Positions 16,273-25,714 of a stretch of DNA of 64,000 bases are shown here, piece after piece. Source of the DNA: CAZNPU01 sp964575335 (lineage in GTDB: Bacteria; Planctomycetota; Phycisphaerae; Phycisphaerales; SM1A02). The notes under the pieces are model-generated. The model saw only the letters and a program-made list of their open reading frames with translations, did no database searches and was not told the origin of the DNA. The stretch spans positions 1-64,000 of the forward strand of contig CAZNPU010000001.1 in NCBI GenBank assembly GCA_964575335.1, written 5' to 3'. Both the position numbers and the translations under genes were made by a program. Numbering within the stretch: position 1 is the stretch's first letter; every line of letters begins with the position of its first letter.

Positions 16273-16704
16273 TTAGCTTTCATCTGCTTCCTTGAAGACT
16301 CCCGCCGGAGCGTCCGGGCGTTCGGTCCAGTCTTCAACGCGGTCTCCGAGGTTCAACTCGCTGGGCATGGTTTTGCGGTACCCCAGCTTGCGGATGATTT
16401 CCAGCACATCCGTCCAGGTGGGAAACGTCTTGTTGTTGACCCGCTTGAAAGCGTCGATGGCCATCAGAAACAGGAACTGCTCCTGAGTCATCTCGCCTTC
16501 TTCAGCCGACTTCATGAAATCGGTGCGGCGACGCCCCGGGCCGCGGCGGCGTTCAAGGTTGGTGGAAATCCCGCTGCCTGGCTTACCAGTCCGGCGGTCC
16601 AGGCCCGATCGACGATCCACCACGCTCGCTCGACGATCCGACTCGCGCTGATCCGGCTGCGGTGCGCTTGCGGTTTCAGATGGCTTTTTCATCTGCGGCT
16701 TCAT
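16273..16704 (-). CDS. Hypothetical protein with repeated RR motifs
   Basis: A 143-residue soluble protein starting at 16704 (GGAG nine bases upstream). Residues ~20-65 are rich in a repeated (V/L)DRR or ERR element (DRRASVVDRRSGLDRR, ERRRGPGRRRTDF), giving a strongly basic N-terminal half. The C-terminal half is a compact helical domain (EMTQEQFLFLMAIDAFKRVN, LEIIRKLGY). Such DRR repeats occur next to PilZ-type domains in other proteins, but no PilZ domain is present here. The helical part resembles a small regulatory or binding domain; function unknown. Confidence 0.55.
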   Translation of the reverse strand: MKPQMKKPSETASAPQPDQRESDRRASVVDRRSGLDRRTGKPGSGISTNLERRRGPGRRRTDFMKSAEEGEMTQEQFLFLMAIDAFKRVNNKTFPTWTDVLEIIRKLGYRKTMPSELNLGDRVEDWTERPDAPAGVFKEADES

Positions 16705-16878
16705 GGTCGACGCTCCATTTGAGGCATGATCGACCAAACACATCGCGAGCATGAGGCTACACTAGCCCATTCTCGGAACCATTCTCCGGCTCATCATGAT
16801 GCCTGGGGCCGATAAGGTATGGTCCAATAATCATCACCCGGCAAACCCGCGCCGCTGCGCTTTTATCTTTGATTATGT

Positions 16879-17373
16879 ATGGCTGATCACGACGCTTCAC
16901 CATCCCGCCCCGCCGATCGCGAATTCAACCCCGCTGCTGCGGTGCTGGCGTGGCTCTGGCCCGGACTGGGGCATATCAGTCTCGGCCATCGCCGCCGGGG
17001 TTTGCTGATCATGTTCGGCGTGCTGTTTCTTTTTCTCAGCGGCCTGCTTGTCGGCGGCGTGGATGTCGTGGACCGCAAGGACGATCGGCTGTGGTTTCTC
17101 GCGCAAAGCGTCTGCGGGCCGATCGCGTTCGCGGCTGATTATGTGAATCAGAGCTACGTGAAGTCGTTGCCCGATGAGCAGCGCTATCAGGCCACCGGCA
17201 TCAACAAGCCCAATGAGATGGGCACGCTCTTTTGCGCGTTGGCCGGGCTGATGAACCTGGTGGTGATTCTCGACGCCATGTACTTTGCCCCCAAGCCAAG
17301 CGAATCGCCGTTTGTTGAGCGACGCCGGTCGCAGCAATCCGATGCAGCAGCATCTTCATCATCCGCAGCATGA
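16879..17373 (+). CDS. Hypothetical multi-pass membrane protein
   Basis: A 164-residue protein with four hydrophobic segments (about 20-35, 42-60, 75-88 and 113-132). The opening AWLWPGLGHISLGHRRRGL is the pattern shared by small membrane proteins found widely in planctomycetes (possibly the DUF6677 group, from memory). The stop overlaps the next start as ATGA, so the two membrane proteins are co-translated. Charged, serine-rich C-terminal tail. Function unknown. Confidence 0.65.
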   Translation: MADHDASPSRPADREFNPAAAVLAWLWPGLGHISLGHRRRGLLIMFGVLFLFLSGLLVGGVDVVDRKDDRLWFLAQSVCGPIAFAADYVNQSYVKSLPDEQRYQATGINKPNEMGTLFCALAGLMNLVVILDAMYFAPKPSESPFVERRRSQQSDAAASSSSAA

Positions 17374-17621
17374 CGACACTTGTGGCCTACATCCCGTTTC
17401 TGTACCCGCTGAACGTGTTCCACGAGTTGTGGTATCTGCTGCTGTTGCCGCTGGCGTTCGGCATCTCGGTCATCTACAAGGCGGTGCGGATGCACACGCT
17501 TGAGCGGTTCTGGCGCGAAGTGGTCGTCATGACCCTGCAGATCGTGCTGGCCATGATCATCCTGGCGCTCGCGCTTGTTGTGCTGGTGGTGCGGGTGGTG
17601 CCCCGGCTGCCCGCAGAGTAA
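17370..17621 (+). CDS. Hypothetical two-helix membrane protein
   Basis: An 83-residue protein with two hydrophobic helices (about 4-40, including a membrane-proximal FHELWYLLLLPLAFGISVIY, and 50-76, VVVMTLQIVLAMIILALALV). It overlaps the preceding membrane protein by four bases (ATGA), suggesting they form a complex or act together. No family is recognised. Confidence 0.6.
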   Translation: MTTLVAYIPFLYPLNVFHELWYLLLLPLAFGISVIYKAVRMHTLERFWREVVVMTLQIVLAMIILALALVVLVVRVVPRLPAE

Positions 17622-17824
17622 CAACACTGCAGGCAATTGCTGCGCGTTAGCCCGAGTCAGCGGCCGGTCGCGCACACGTATTTACCTTCTCGCAAAAAGT
17701 CCGCGCACAAAACTGGTGATCAGTCGGCTCGTTGCCGATATGCCCAAGCTGCGCTTACGCCACGGATCGGCAGCGCCGCACCGCAACCATCGTCAACCAT
17801 CACCTGGAGTCAAGGAATAGACCC

Positions 17825-18805
17825 ATGCGTGGCGCTTTGGAGGTTCAAGCGGATCGCGTTTCGCGCCAACAGCATCGCGTGCTTCGCCATCGAGGCAGCG
17901 AGCCGGCGAGGATTGAACTGGAGGCGCCGCCGCCGCCCCGACGGCCGTTTACGGTTGCTGATCCACCGACGTCTTGCCATCGTGAAATAAGAGCGCCAGA
18001 AACCAGAACGCCCGCATGCGATCCCGACGAGGCGACGCTTGCGCAGGTCTGGCGCGAGTTCAAACGCACCGGCTCTTCATCGCTGCGCAATTACCTGATC
18101 ATCCACTACATGAGTGGTCACGTGCGCAAGATCGCCAAGCGGCTGCACGCGCAGATTCCGCGCCAGGTTGAACTGGAGGATTTGGTGCATCAGGCGTACG
18201 ACGGTCTGGTGGATGTGATTGAGCGTTTCGATATCGATCGTGACGTTCGTTTTGAGACGTTTTCATCCCCGCGCATTTACGGCGCGATGCGCGATTACCT
18301 GCGGTCGCTCGATCCCGTGCCGCGCCTGGTCCGCACACGCGCCAAACAGTTGCAGGCTGCGACCGAGTCGTTTCAGAAACGCCACGGCCGCACGCCCGAT
18401 CTTGATGAGCTTCGCGCGTCGATGAAGTTTTCGGAGGCGGATTTCCGCAAACTGCTGGCCGACGGCAACCCTGCTGCGGTCGTGTCGTTCAACAATGCCG
18501 GCGCCAGCCGCGAGTTTCACCACAGTGATGAAGCGGAGGCGATGAACAGCATGGAAGATCGCCGCCTTGCTTCGCCGCTGTTATGTGCTGAGCGTGAAGA
18601 CCTCCGCCGGTGGCTTACCCGGGAATTCTCCCGCCGCGATCGCCTGATCGTTGTGCTGTATTACTACGAGCAGATGACCATGCACGAGATCGGGCGCACG
18701 CTTGGCTGCAGCGAGTCGCGCGTCTCACAGCGGCTGAACGCCATCCTCAACTACCTTCGCGCTCAACTGACGCGTGCCGGCACCGACACAAAGCTGGTGG
18801 AGTAA
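17825..18805 (+). CDS. FliA/WhiG-family RNA polymerase sigma factor
   Basis: A 326-residue sigma-70 family protein. After a basic, proline-rich N-terminal extension (residues 1-70) come region 2 (about 85-165: ELEDLVHQAYDGLVDVIERF and FETFSSPRIYGAMRDYLRSL), a region 3-like segment (KRHGRTPDLDELRASM) and region 4 (RLIVVLYYYEQMTMHEIGR then LGCSESRVSQRLNAIL). The pattern RIYGAMRDYLR and the ESRVSQ helix are typical of the FliA/WhiG/SigB class controlling motility, development or stress. The ATG at 17825 has AAGGAA upstream. No anti-sigma factor or flagellar gene is adjacent, so its regulon is unknown; it lies 345 bases before the graspetide cluster. Confidence 0.85.
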   Translation: MRGALEVQADRVSRQQHRVLRHRGSEPARIELEAPPPPRRPFTVADPPTSCHREIRAPETRTPACDPDEATLAQVWREFKRTGSSSLRNYLIIHYMSGHVRKIAKRLHAQIPRQVELEDLVHQAYDGLVDVIERFDIDRDVRFETFSSPRIYGAMRDYLRSLDPVPRLVRTRAKQLQAATESFQKRHGRTPDLDELRASMKFSEADFRKLLADGNPAAVVSFNNAGASREFHHSDEAEAMNSMEDRRLASPLLCAEREDLRRWLTREFSRRDRLIVVLYYYEQMTMHEIGRTLGCSESRVSQRLNAILNYLRAQLTRAGTDTKLVE

Positions 18806-19149
18806 CCTACGCACGGCACGCGGAGAACCGAATCGCTGCGGGCATGAGCTGCTGTGATGTGCCGGGCATGCGCCAGGTCGCGCTGGAAATGAGCGCAAAG
18901 CGATCCGGTGTGATGTTTGGGGGCGGTGTGTTGAACAGCATCTGAATCCGAAGCGGATTTGTCACAAACCCGCTTGGCGCTTCCTTGCGAGGCGTTTGGC
19001 ATGCTGTCTTGTGAGCGATAAGCACAGCAGCCTTGGCGGGGCGGTTGACTTGTGCGACAATGGCGGCGCTTCACAATTGGAGCTTCCCAGCCGGTCAGTC
19101 AGTCACAGAGGCCGGCCTGCGCCATGGTCCGGAGGTTTGCAGCGCAGTC
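18806..19149. other. Gap ahead of the graspetide cluster
   Basis: About 340 bases without a supported gene, expected to hold the promoter of the export genes. A TTGACT element near 19047 is a possible -35 box, but no convincing -10 box follows at normal spacing. A GGAGG at 19131-19135 lies 14 bases before the chosen HlyD start. Confidence 0.35.
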
Positions 19150-20394
19150 ATGTTCACACGATCGATCCGTTCATTGCGCACCGATTCGCACCGCGGCTCC
19201 ATGTTTGGATTGCTGGCGGTGATGTTGCTGCTGGGCGGATGGGGCGCGTGGTTTTTTCTGGGCAGCGTTACGGTGTATGAAGCCAGTGCAACGGCGCGGC
19301 TGGAAACTGAGCACACCATCTGCCAGGTGCAGTCGCCGGTATCAGGGCGCGTGCTCGTGGCGGATGTGCCCATTGGCCGCGAGGTGCGGGCCGGCGATGT
19401 CTTGATCGAACTTGATGCAGCATCGCTGCAATATCAGCTTGATGAGGCGTCAGCCCGCGCAGCAGCGATCAGCGAGCAGATTGCCCTGCTGCGCGCTGAG
19501 GCAAAGACGCATGAGCAGGCTCTTGAGCAGCTTCGACAGACAGCGCCGCTTCGTTTGGATGAAGCCAGGGCCCGCGTTCGGGAGGCTGAAGCTGCAGCCC
19601 GTTTTGCACGTGAGCAGCTTGAACAGATTGAAGCATTGATTCGAAGCGGCAATGCGACTGAACTGGAGCGCCGCCGCGCCCTGGCTGACGCTCAGCAGCG
19701 CGACGCAGCAGTTGAAGCGCTGCGTTTGGCGGCAGATCGCGTGATGCCGGAGCAGGCATTGGCCGAAGCCGAGCGTCAGGCACAGTTGGACCAGTTGACG
19801 CGAGAAATTGCGCAACTGGAAAGTCAGCAGCAGGCTGATGTGGTCATGATCGCGCGGCTGGAGCACGAAATCGAGCGTTGCCGCATTCGCTCGCCGATTG
19901 ACGGCCGCATTGGCGAAGCGGCGCATCTGCATGCCGGCACGGTGCTGGATGAAGGCCAGTGGCTGGCGACGATCGTGCCGACATCAACTGCCGTGCGCGT
20001 TCACGCAGCGTTTCCCGCAGCAACCGCGATGGGCCGCATTGTTCCCGGGCAGCGTGCGCGCATTCGATTGGACGGTTTTCCGTGGAGCCAATACGGCACG
20101 ATCAGCGCGATTGTTGAGCAGGTGGCGGGCGAATCGCGAGATGGCCTGCTGCGCGTGGAACTGGCCGTGACGCACAATGGTGATGATGATGACGACGGCG
20201 ATGTGTTGGCGGGCCTCGTGCCGCTGCAGCATGGATTGCAGGGGTCGGTCGAAGTTGCTGTTGAACAGGTTTCGCCTGCTGTGCTGGTGCTGCGTGCTGC
20301 GGGGCGTCGAAACGTGGCGTCGGTTCCGGTCGCAGATGCCCGAAGCGGAGACGCAAACGCCATCACTCATATGAGTAAGAGGATCGACGGCTGA
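19150..20394 (+). CDS. HlyD-family adaptor of the graspetide exporter
   Basis: A 414-residue membrane-fusion protein. One membrane helix (residues 18-39, FGLLAVMLLLGGWGAWFF) is followed by a split biotinyl/lipoyl-like domain (CQVQSPVSGRVLVADVPIGR; second half CRIRSPIDGRIGEAAHLHAG). Between these lies a long coiled coil (about 95-265, many E/A/R heptads) and after them a beta-barrel region. It should bridge the inner-membrane ABC transporter to the cell envelope. Its stop overlaps the start of the peptidase-ABC gene (TGATG), so they are coupled. The start at 19150 has GGAGG rather far upstream; longer in-frame starts exist. Confidence 0.85.
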   Translation: MFTRSIRSLRTDSHRGSMFGLLAVMLLLGGWGAWFFLGSVTVYEASATARLETEHTICQVQSPVSGRVLVADVPIGREVRAGDVLIELDAASLQYQLDEASARAAAISEQIALLRAEAKTHEQALEQLRQTAPLRLDEARARVREAEAAARFAREQLEQIEALIRSGNATELERRRALADAQQRDAAVEALRLAADRVMPEQALAEAERQAQLDQLTREIAQLESQQQADVVMIARLEHEIERCRIRSPIDGRIGEAAHLHAGTVLDEGQWLATIVPTSTAVRVHAAFPAATAMGRIVPGQRARIRLDGFPWSQYGTISAIVEQVAGESRDGLLRVELAVTHNGDDDDDGDVLAGLVPLQHGLQGSVEVAVEQVSPAVLVLRAAGRRNVASVPVADARSGDANAITHMSKRIDG

Positions 20395-23330
20395 TGGTCG
20401 CACTTCGCAGGAGTCGTCGTCGCCTGCTTGCGCCGGAGGTGGTGCAGACCTCAGCAATGGATTGCGGGCCGGCATCGCTCAAATCGCTGCTGGAAGGCCA
20501 CGGCATCCACGTCAGCTATGGGCGATTGCGCGAAGCGTGCCAAACCGATGTGGACGGCACATCGATCGATACGCTGGAAGACGTGGCGGTGCAGTTGGGA
20601 CTGGACGCGCAGCAGGTCATCGTGCCTGTTGATCATGTGCTGCTTCCCGAAGCGCGAGCGTTGCCTGCGATTGCAGTCGTGCGTTTGCCGACAGGCGCGA
20701 ATCATTTTGTCGTTGCCTGGCAATCCGTAGGCGGCGTGGTGCAGTTGATGGACCCTGCGACGGGTCGCCGCTGGCCGCTGAAGAGCCGATTTCTCGAGGA
20801 GCTGTATCAGCACTCGTATCCGGTGCCGGTACGGGCCTGGCGGGCATGGGCGGGAACGGAGGAATTCCTCGGGCCGCTTCGCACGCGCATACGCAACCTG
20901 GGCATCGGCAGACGCGCAACGGCGCGATTGATTGCAGAGGCGCTGGACGATACGGGCTGGGAAGGGCTTGGCTCGCTTGATGCAGCGGCGCGCATGGTCG
21001 ATTCGATGGTGCGTTCACAGGGCATTCGTCGCGGTCGGCAGGCGCTTGGCGTTCTCAAAGCGCTCAAGCAGCAGGCGCTGGTGCGTGATGAAGAAGATCG
21101 ATTGACAGTGCCGGCTGCGTTCTGGTCGGTCTATCCGGCCCATCCCAGTCCCGATGGTGAACCGCAGGTTGTGATGCGCGGAGCCGTTCTGGTTCGCGTC
21201 AGGCAGCGACGACCGGTTCATGCTGCGAAGAAGATGCAGTCGGATGTCGATGACGGCGGGCAGGGGAAGGCTGACGGCAGCGCAGCGGTGTCGGGCCAGG
21301 CGCTGTCGCCGGAGCTTGCTGCAGCGTTGCGCGAACCGCCTGCCAAGCCGGGGCGGGACCTGCTGCGCATGATGATGGAAGACGGCATGCTCGCGCCGAG
21401 TGCGATCACGGGCGCATTGGCGCTTTCAGCGATCATCGTGCTGCTGGAAGCGCTGCTGTTTCGCGGGCTGCTCGATGTCGGCCGCCATCTGGGTTTATTT
21501 GAACAGCGTGTCGGGGCGATCGCCATGCTGCTGCTTTTTGGCTTTGCAGCAATGCTTCTGGAACTGCCCATCGCCACGAACATGGTGCGCTTCGGCCGCA
21601 AGCTTGAAACGCGCATGCGCATGGCGTTTTTGCGCAAGATACCTCGCCTGGGCGACCGCTATTTCCAGAGTCGATTGACCTCGGACATGGCTGAGCGCAG
21701 TCATGCGGTGCAGGCGATTCGAGGTTTGCCGACACTGGCGTTCACGCTCCTGCGCGCGTCCTTTGCGCTGCTGTTCACCACGGCCGGCATCATCTGGCTC
21801 GATCCGGCAAGTCTTCCTGTCGCCATCAGCGCAGCGGTATTGGCGGTGGCGGTGCCGCTGTGCTGCCTGCCGTTTCTGGGCGAGCGCAACATGCGTGTGC
21901 GCACTCATGCAGGCGCATTGAGCCGGTTTTATCTTGATGCGCTGCTTGGACTGGTGGCGGTGCGCACGCATGGCGCTGAGCGGTCTGTTCGCCGCGAGCA
22001 CGAGGGGCTGCTTGCTGAGTGGATGCGGGCCAGTCTTTCGCTGCAGCGCGCGGTCGTAAGCATTGAAGCCGTTCAGCTGGTGTTCAGTTTCGGTCTTGCT
22101 GCATGGCTGCTGATGGATCACTTTGGTCGGGCTGGTGAAGCTGCGAGCGTGCTGCTGCTTATTTACTGGGCGCTGAGCCTTCCAGCGCATGGTCAGGAAA
22201 TTGCAACGCTTGCGCGGCAGTATCCCAATCTGCGCAACGTCGCATTGCGCATCATGGAACCGCTTGGTGCGCCCGAAGGCGACAGCGATGACGCCAGCGC
22301 CGATGAACGCAGGAAACAGCACGCCGGCTCTGCGGCCGATGAAACCCGCTTACCGTCATCACTCAAACTGACTTCCAATGCAGACGCTGCAGCTTCGCTT
22401 GACGGGCATCCGCATTCAAACCTTGCAACTCGCGCAGCAGCATTGCAGCAGAACGTGCGGCACGAAATCACAGCAGATGCAGCGCGTGCCGTCAGCATCG
22501 AAATGCGCAACGTGAGCGTGCGGGCAGCGGGGCGGCTGATTCTCAGCGATGTCTCTCTCGACATTCAGCCCGGCGAGCACGTGGGCATTGTGGGGCCGTC
22601 GGGAGCGGGCAAATCGACATTTGTGGGATTGCTGCTCGGCTGGCATCGCGCTGCGGAAGGAAGCGTGCGCGTTGATGGCAGAATTCTGGATCAGGAACAT
22701 CTGCGCGAGCTGCGGCAGGTCACAGCCTGGGTTGATCCGAGCGTGCAGCTGTGGAATCGCTCGCTGCTGGAGAACCTGCGCTATGGCGCGGAGGACGACG
22801 CGCTGGCGCGTATCGGCATGGTCATCACACAGGCGCAGTTGCAGCGCATGGTGAGCGAACTGCCGCATGGTCTGCAAACGACGCTGGGCGAAGGCGGCGC
22901 GCTGGTGTCCGGCGGCGAAGGTCAGCGCGTGCGTCTGGCCCGCGCGATGCTGCGCAGCCAAAGTCGATTGGCGATTCTGGATGAGCCGTTTCGTGGCTTG
23001 GATCGTCAGCGCCGCAGTGAATTGCTCCAGCGCGCTCGAGAACTCTGGCGCAACGCCACCGTGCTGTGCATCACGCACGATGTGGAACAAACCATGAGCT
23101 TTGACCGCGTGCTGGTGGTGGACAGCGGGCGAATCATCGAAGCAGGCCGACCCACTGAACTCGCGCAGCGTTCCGATTCAGCGTATCGCCAGTTGCTGGA
23201 TGCAGAGCGCAATGTGCGGGCAGCAATGTGGACAGGCGCGCACTGGCGGCGATTGTGGCTGGAGGGCGGCGAGCTGCAGGAGCGCGTTGAACAGCAGGAA
23301 CAGCGGACAGGAGGCAAGGTTCATGGCTGA
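20394..23330 (+). CDS. ABC exporter with N-terminal C39 leader peptidase
   Basis: A 978-residue peptidase-containing ABC transporter. Residues ~12-135 form a C39 cysteine peptidase with the expected triad: C24 in TSAMDCGPASL, H104 in GANHFVVAW and D120 in QLMDPATG, plus the oxyanion glutamine Q18. A family-atypical stretch of about 180 residues (150-330) precedes the six-helix membrane domain (about 335-610). A disordered linker (620-695) leads to the nucleotide-binding domain: Walker A GPSGAGKS near 734, signature VSGGEGQR near 837, Walker B RLAILDEP near 860 and H-loop ITHD. Such proteins cut a double-glycine-type leader and export the core. Its end overlaps the next ABC gene by eight bases. 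It probably processes the four precursors encoded downstream. Confidence 0.92.
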   Translation: MVALRRSRRRLLAPEVVQTSAMDCGPASLKSLLEGHGIHVSYGRLREACQTDVDGTSIDTLEDVAVQLGLDAQQVIVPVDHVLLPEARALPAIAVVRLPTGANHFVVAWQSVGGVVQLMDPATGRRWPLKSRFLEELYQHSYPVPVRAWRAWAGTEEFLGPLRTRIRNLGIGRRATARLIAEALDDTGWEGLGSLDAAARMVDSMVRSQGIRRGRQALGVLKALKQQALVRDEEDRLTVPAAFWSVYPAHPSPDGEPQVVMRGAVLVRVRQRRPVHAAKKMQSDVDDGGQGKADGSAAVSGQALSPELAAALREPPAKPGRDLLRMMMEDGMLAPSAITGALALSAIIVLLEALLFRGLLDVGRHLGLFEQRVGAIAMLLLFGFAAMLLELPIATNMVRFGRKLETRMRMAFLRKIPRLGDRYFQSRLTSDMAERSHAVQAIRGLPTLAFTLLRASFALLFTTAGIIWLDPASLPVAISAAVLAVAVPLCCLPFLGERNMRVRTHAGALSRFYLDALLGLVAVRTHGAERSVRREHEGLLAEWMRASLSLQRAVVSIEAVQLVFSFGLAAWLLMDHFGRAGEAASVLLLIYWALSLPAHGQEIATLARQYPNLRNVALRIMEPLGAPEGDSDDASADERRKQHAGSAADETRLPSSLKLTSNADAAASLDGHPHSNLATRAAALQQNVRHEITADAARAVSIEMRNVSVRAAGRLILSDVSLDIQPGEHVGIVGPSGAGKSTFVGLLLGWHRAAEGSVRVDGRILDQEHLRELRQVTAWVDPSVQLWNRSLLENLRYGAEDDALARIGMVITQAQLQRMVSELPHGLQTTLGEGGALVSGGEGQRVRLARAMLRSQSRLAILDEPFRGLDRQRRSELLQRARELWRNATVLCITHDVEQTMSFDRVLVVDSGRIIEAGRPTELAQRSDSAYRQLLDAERNVRAAMWTGAHWRRLWLEGGELQERVEQQEQRTGGKVHG

Positions 23331-25455
23331 TCTTGCTGCAGCGGCGTGGCCTGCATCGCGACTGGGCGAAGCCATCGAAGGTTTGGCGCGCCGCAGCGGC
23401 ATGGCGCTGGAGCCGCGCGTCGCACCCGCGCCGCCGCTTGATCTGCCCTGGGACAATGTGGCGCGGACAGGGAAGTGGATTGAGGCGACAGCGCAGTGGC
23501 TGGGCCTTGAAGCAGAGCCGGTGACGCTGAGCTACGCGGAATTGGACGAGGCAATTCGGCGCGCTGCGCCTGCGCTGCTGTACGTGCCGGGTGATGAGCC
23601 TCGGTTTCTTGCACTGCTTCGGTTCGGGCGGCGAAAAGTTGGCGTGCTCGGCCCGGATATGCGCGTGCATTGGCTCGACGTTGAGACAATCCGAAGCACC
23701 ACCTGCCAGCGGCTGGAAGCGCCGTTTGCTGAGCGACTGGACATGGTGCTGGCCAGCGCGGGCATTCCGGCACGCAGCTACACCAAAGCGCGCGCATCGC
23801 TTCTGCGGATGCAGCTTGGGTCGGTGCCGATCCGCGCATGCTGGCTGCTTCGTCTTCCGCCGAGCAGCAGTTTTCTGCAGCAGCTTCGGCATGCGCGTAT
23901 TCCAGCCCGCCTGGCGAGCCTGCTGGCGTTGAATCTGATTCAAATGACGCTGTTCGTGCTGTCATGGTGGATCATCGGCCGCGCTGTATTGCAGGGTCAG
24001 CTTGAATGGGGATGGCTGATAGCGTGGGCGCTGCTATTGGTGTCGATGGTGCCGTTTCGTGCGCTGGCGACGTGGACGCAGGGCACACTGGCGATTTACA
24101 CCAGCAGTCTGCTCAAGCAGCGGCTGCTCGTTGGTGCGCTGCGCATCGATCAGGATGAGATTCGCCATCAGGGGGCAGGCCAATTGCTGGGGCGCGTGAT
24201 TGAAGCTGAAGCGATTGAATCGCTGGCGCTGAGCGGGGGATTTCTTGCGCTCTCGGCCGTGGTGGAAATCGCCATGGCGGCATGGGTGTTGAGCGAAGGC
24301 GCAGGCGGCGGCTTGCATGTGATTCTGCTGGCACTCTGGCTGGCGATTACCTGCGCGATGTGCTGGGCGCTGTATCGCAGACTTCGACAGTGGACGCAAA
24401 AGCGCTTGTCGATGACGCATGATCTTGTTGAGCGCATGACCGGCCACCGCACGCGCCTGGCGCAGGAGCGGCCGGACCGCTGGCATTTCGAAGAAGATCA
24501 GGCGCTGGAGCGGTACGTCGAACTGTCGCGGTGGATGGACAATCTGACCGCCGTTGCCGGCGCTGTGGTTCCGCGCGGCTGGCTGCTGGTTGGATTGGTC
24601 GGCCTTGCACCTGCGTTCGTGGCGGGCGAATCGAGCATGGCGGCCACGGCAATCGGTCTGGGCGGCGTGCTGCTGGCGTCGCAGGCATTGCGGAAAGTGT
24701 CGGCAAGCCTGTCGAATCTTGGCGCAGCAGCGGTGGCGTGGACGCAGGTGCGGGCGCTCTTTCACGCAGCAGGAAAAAAACACATCATCGCTTCGCCTGA
24801 TGTGGCGGGACGATTTCATGACGCTGCTGACCGCGATCGACAGCGAGGCGTCATCGACGCAACAGGCATTACGTTCCGTTATCAGGATCGCACCTCACCG
24901 GTGCTGTGCGGATGCGATCTGCATCTTGCGCCCGGCGATCGCCTGCTGCTGGAAGGTCCGTCAGGTTCAGGCAAATCCACGTTGGCAGCAGTGCTGACGG
25001 GACTGCGCGAACCTGACAGCGGATTGATTTTGCTCGATGGACTGGATCGGCAGACTCTCGGCGCTGAATCGTGGCGGCAGCGGATCGCAGCTGCGCCGCA
25101 GTTTCATGAGAATCACATTCTTGCGGGCAGTCTTGCGTTCAACTTGCTCATGGGCCGGCGCTGGCCCGCTGAGCCGATTGATCTGGAGCAGGCCGAGCAG
25201 GTCTGCCGCGAGCTGGAGCTGGGTACGCTGCTTGATCGCATGCCGTCGGGTTTGCAGCAGATGGTGGGCGATACAGGCTGGCAGCTTTCGCACGGTGAAA
25301 AAAGCCGCGTCTTCATCGCGCGGGCGCTGCTGCAGGATGCCGATGTGATCGTGCTGGATGAGAGCTTCGCATCGCTCGATCCAGCAACATTGCAGCGATG
25401 CCTGCAGTGCGTGCTCAATCGCGCTCGCAGCGTTGTGGTGATCGCGCATCCTTGA
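23323..25455 (+). CDS. Second ABC half-transporter with degenerate N-terminal domain
   Basis: A 710-residue ABC half-transporter. The start at 23323 is set by GGAGG nine bases upstream and an eight-base overlap with the preceding gene; the longer frame from 23101 is a shadow of that gene. Residues ~1-190 look like a decayed C39-like domain with no catalytic cysteine. Membrane helices span about 205-440. The nucleotide-binding domain has Walker A GPSGSGKS near 544, signature LSHGEKSR near 654 and Walker B DVIVLDES near 675. It stops three residues after the H-loop histidine (VVVIAHP), so the usual C-terminal end of the domain is missing. It probably pairs with the C39-ABC protein as a heterodimer. 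Confidence 0.88.
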   Translation: MADLAAAAWPASRLGEAIEGLARRSGMALEPRVAPAPPLDLPWDNVARTGKWIEATAQWLGLEAEPVTLSYAELDEAIRRAAPALLYVPGDEPRFLALLRFGRRKVGVLGPDMRVHWLDVETIRSTTCQRLEAPFAERLDMVLASAGIPARSYTKARASLLRMQLGSVPIRACWLLRLPPSSSFLQQLRHARIPARLASLLALNLIQMTLFVLSWWIIGRAVLQGQLEWGWLIAWALLLVSMVPFRALATWTQGTLAIYTSSLLKQRLLVGALRIDQDEIRHQGAGQLLGRVIEAEAIESLALSGGFLALSAVVEIAMAAWVLSEGAGGGLHVILLALWLAITCAMCWALYRRLRQWTQKRLSMTHDLVERMTGHRTRLAQERPDRWHFEEDQALERYVELSRWMDNLTAVAGAVVPRGWLLVGLVGLAPAFVAGESSMAATAIGLGGVLLASQALRKVSASLSNLGAAAVAWTQVRALFHAAGKKHIIASPDVAGRFHDAADRDRQRGVIDATGITFRYQDRTSPVLCGCDLHLAPGDRLLLEGPSGSGKSTLAAVLTGLREPDSGLILLDGLDRQTLGAESWRQRIAAAPQFHENHILAGSLAFNLLMGRRWPAEPIDLEQAEQVCRELELGTLLDRMPSGLQQMVGDTGWQLSHGEKSRVFIARALLQDADVIVLDESFASLDPATLQRCLQCVLNRARSVVVIAHP

Positions 25456-25610
25456 TGATGTGTCTAAGCAGTTGCTGCGATTGCAATTATGTGAAATTGC
25501 AGCCGTGGGGCGTTCCTGGTTGTGATTTTCTTCACAAACCGGCGCATCGCTGCTGCGCTTAGGCGTGTGCAGCGAATCGATCCATTGCGGCGATGTTTGA
25601 TCGTAAGTTC

Positions 25611-25638
25611 TTGCGAATCGTAAACCTTGATGTAGAAT
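25611..25638 (+). promoter_or_regulatory. Candidate promoter of the precursor genes
   Basis: TTGCGA at 25611-25616 and TAGAAT at 25633-25638 are separated by 16 bases in a locally AT-rich gap between the second ABC gene and the first precursor. The start codon lies about 77 bases downstream. The match to sigma-70 boxes is fair; a separate promoter would let the small precursors be expressed above the export genes. Confidence 0.35.
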
Positions 25639-25714
25639 TCCGATAATGTTTCCGGATCATCGCTCCTGTCGATGTGGCTCATTCAACATTGTTCGTTTCC
25701 GCGCAAGGAGATCC

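Noticed and set aside
19150..25455. Export genes as a stand-alone type I secretion or class II bacteriocin system
   Set aside because: The first small ORFs downstream carry microviridin leaders and cores, and two ATP-grasp ligases follow; no other bacteriocin-like precursor or lanthionine-type enzyme is present.
25464..25682. Minus-strand 72-codon frame between the second ABC gene and precursor 1
   Set aside because: It has no ribosome binding site, overlaps the likely precursor promoter and shows no recognisable pattern, although its composition is fairly protein-like.
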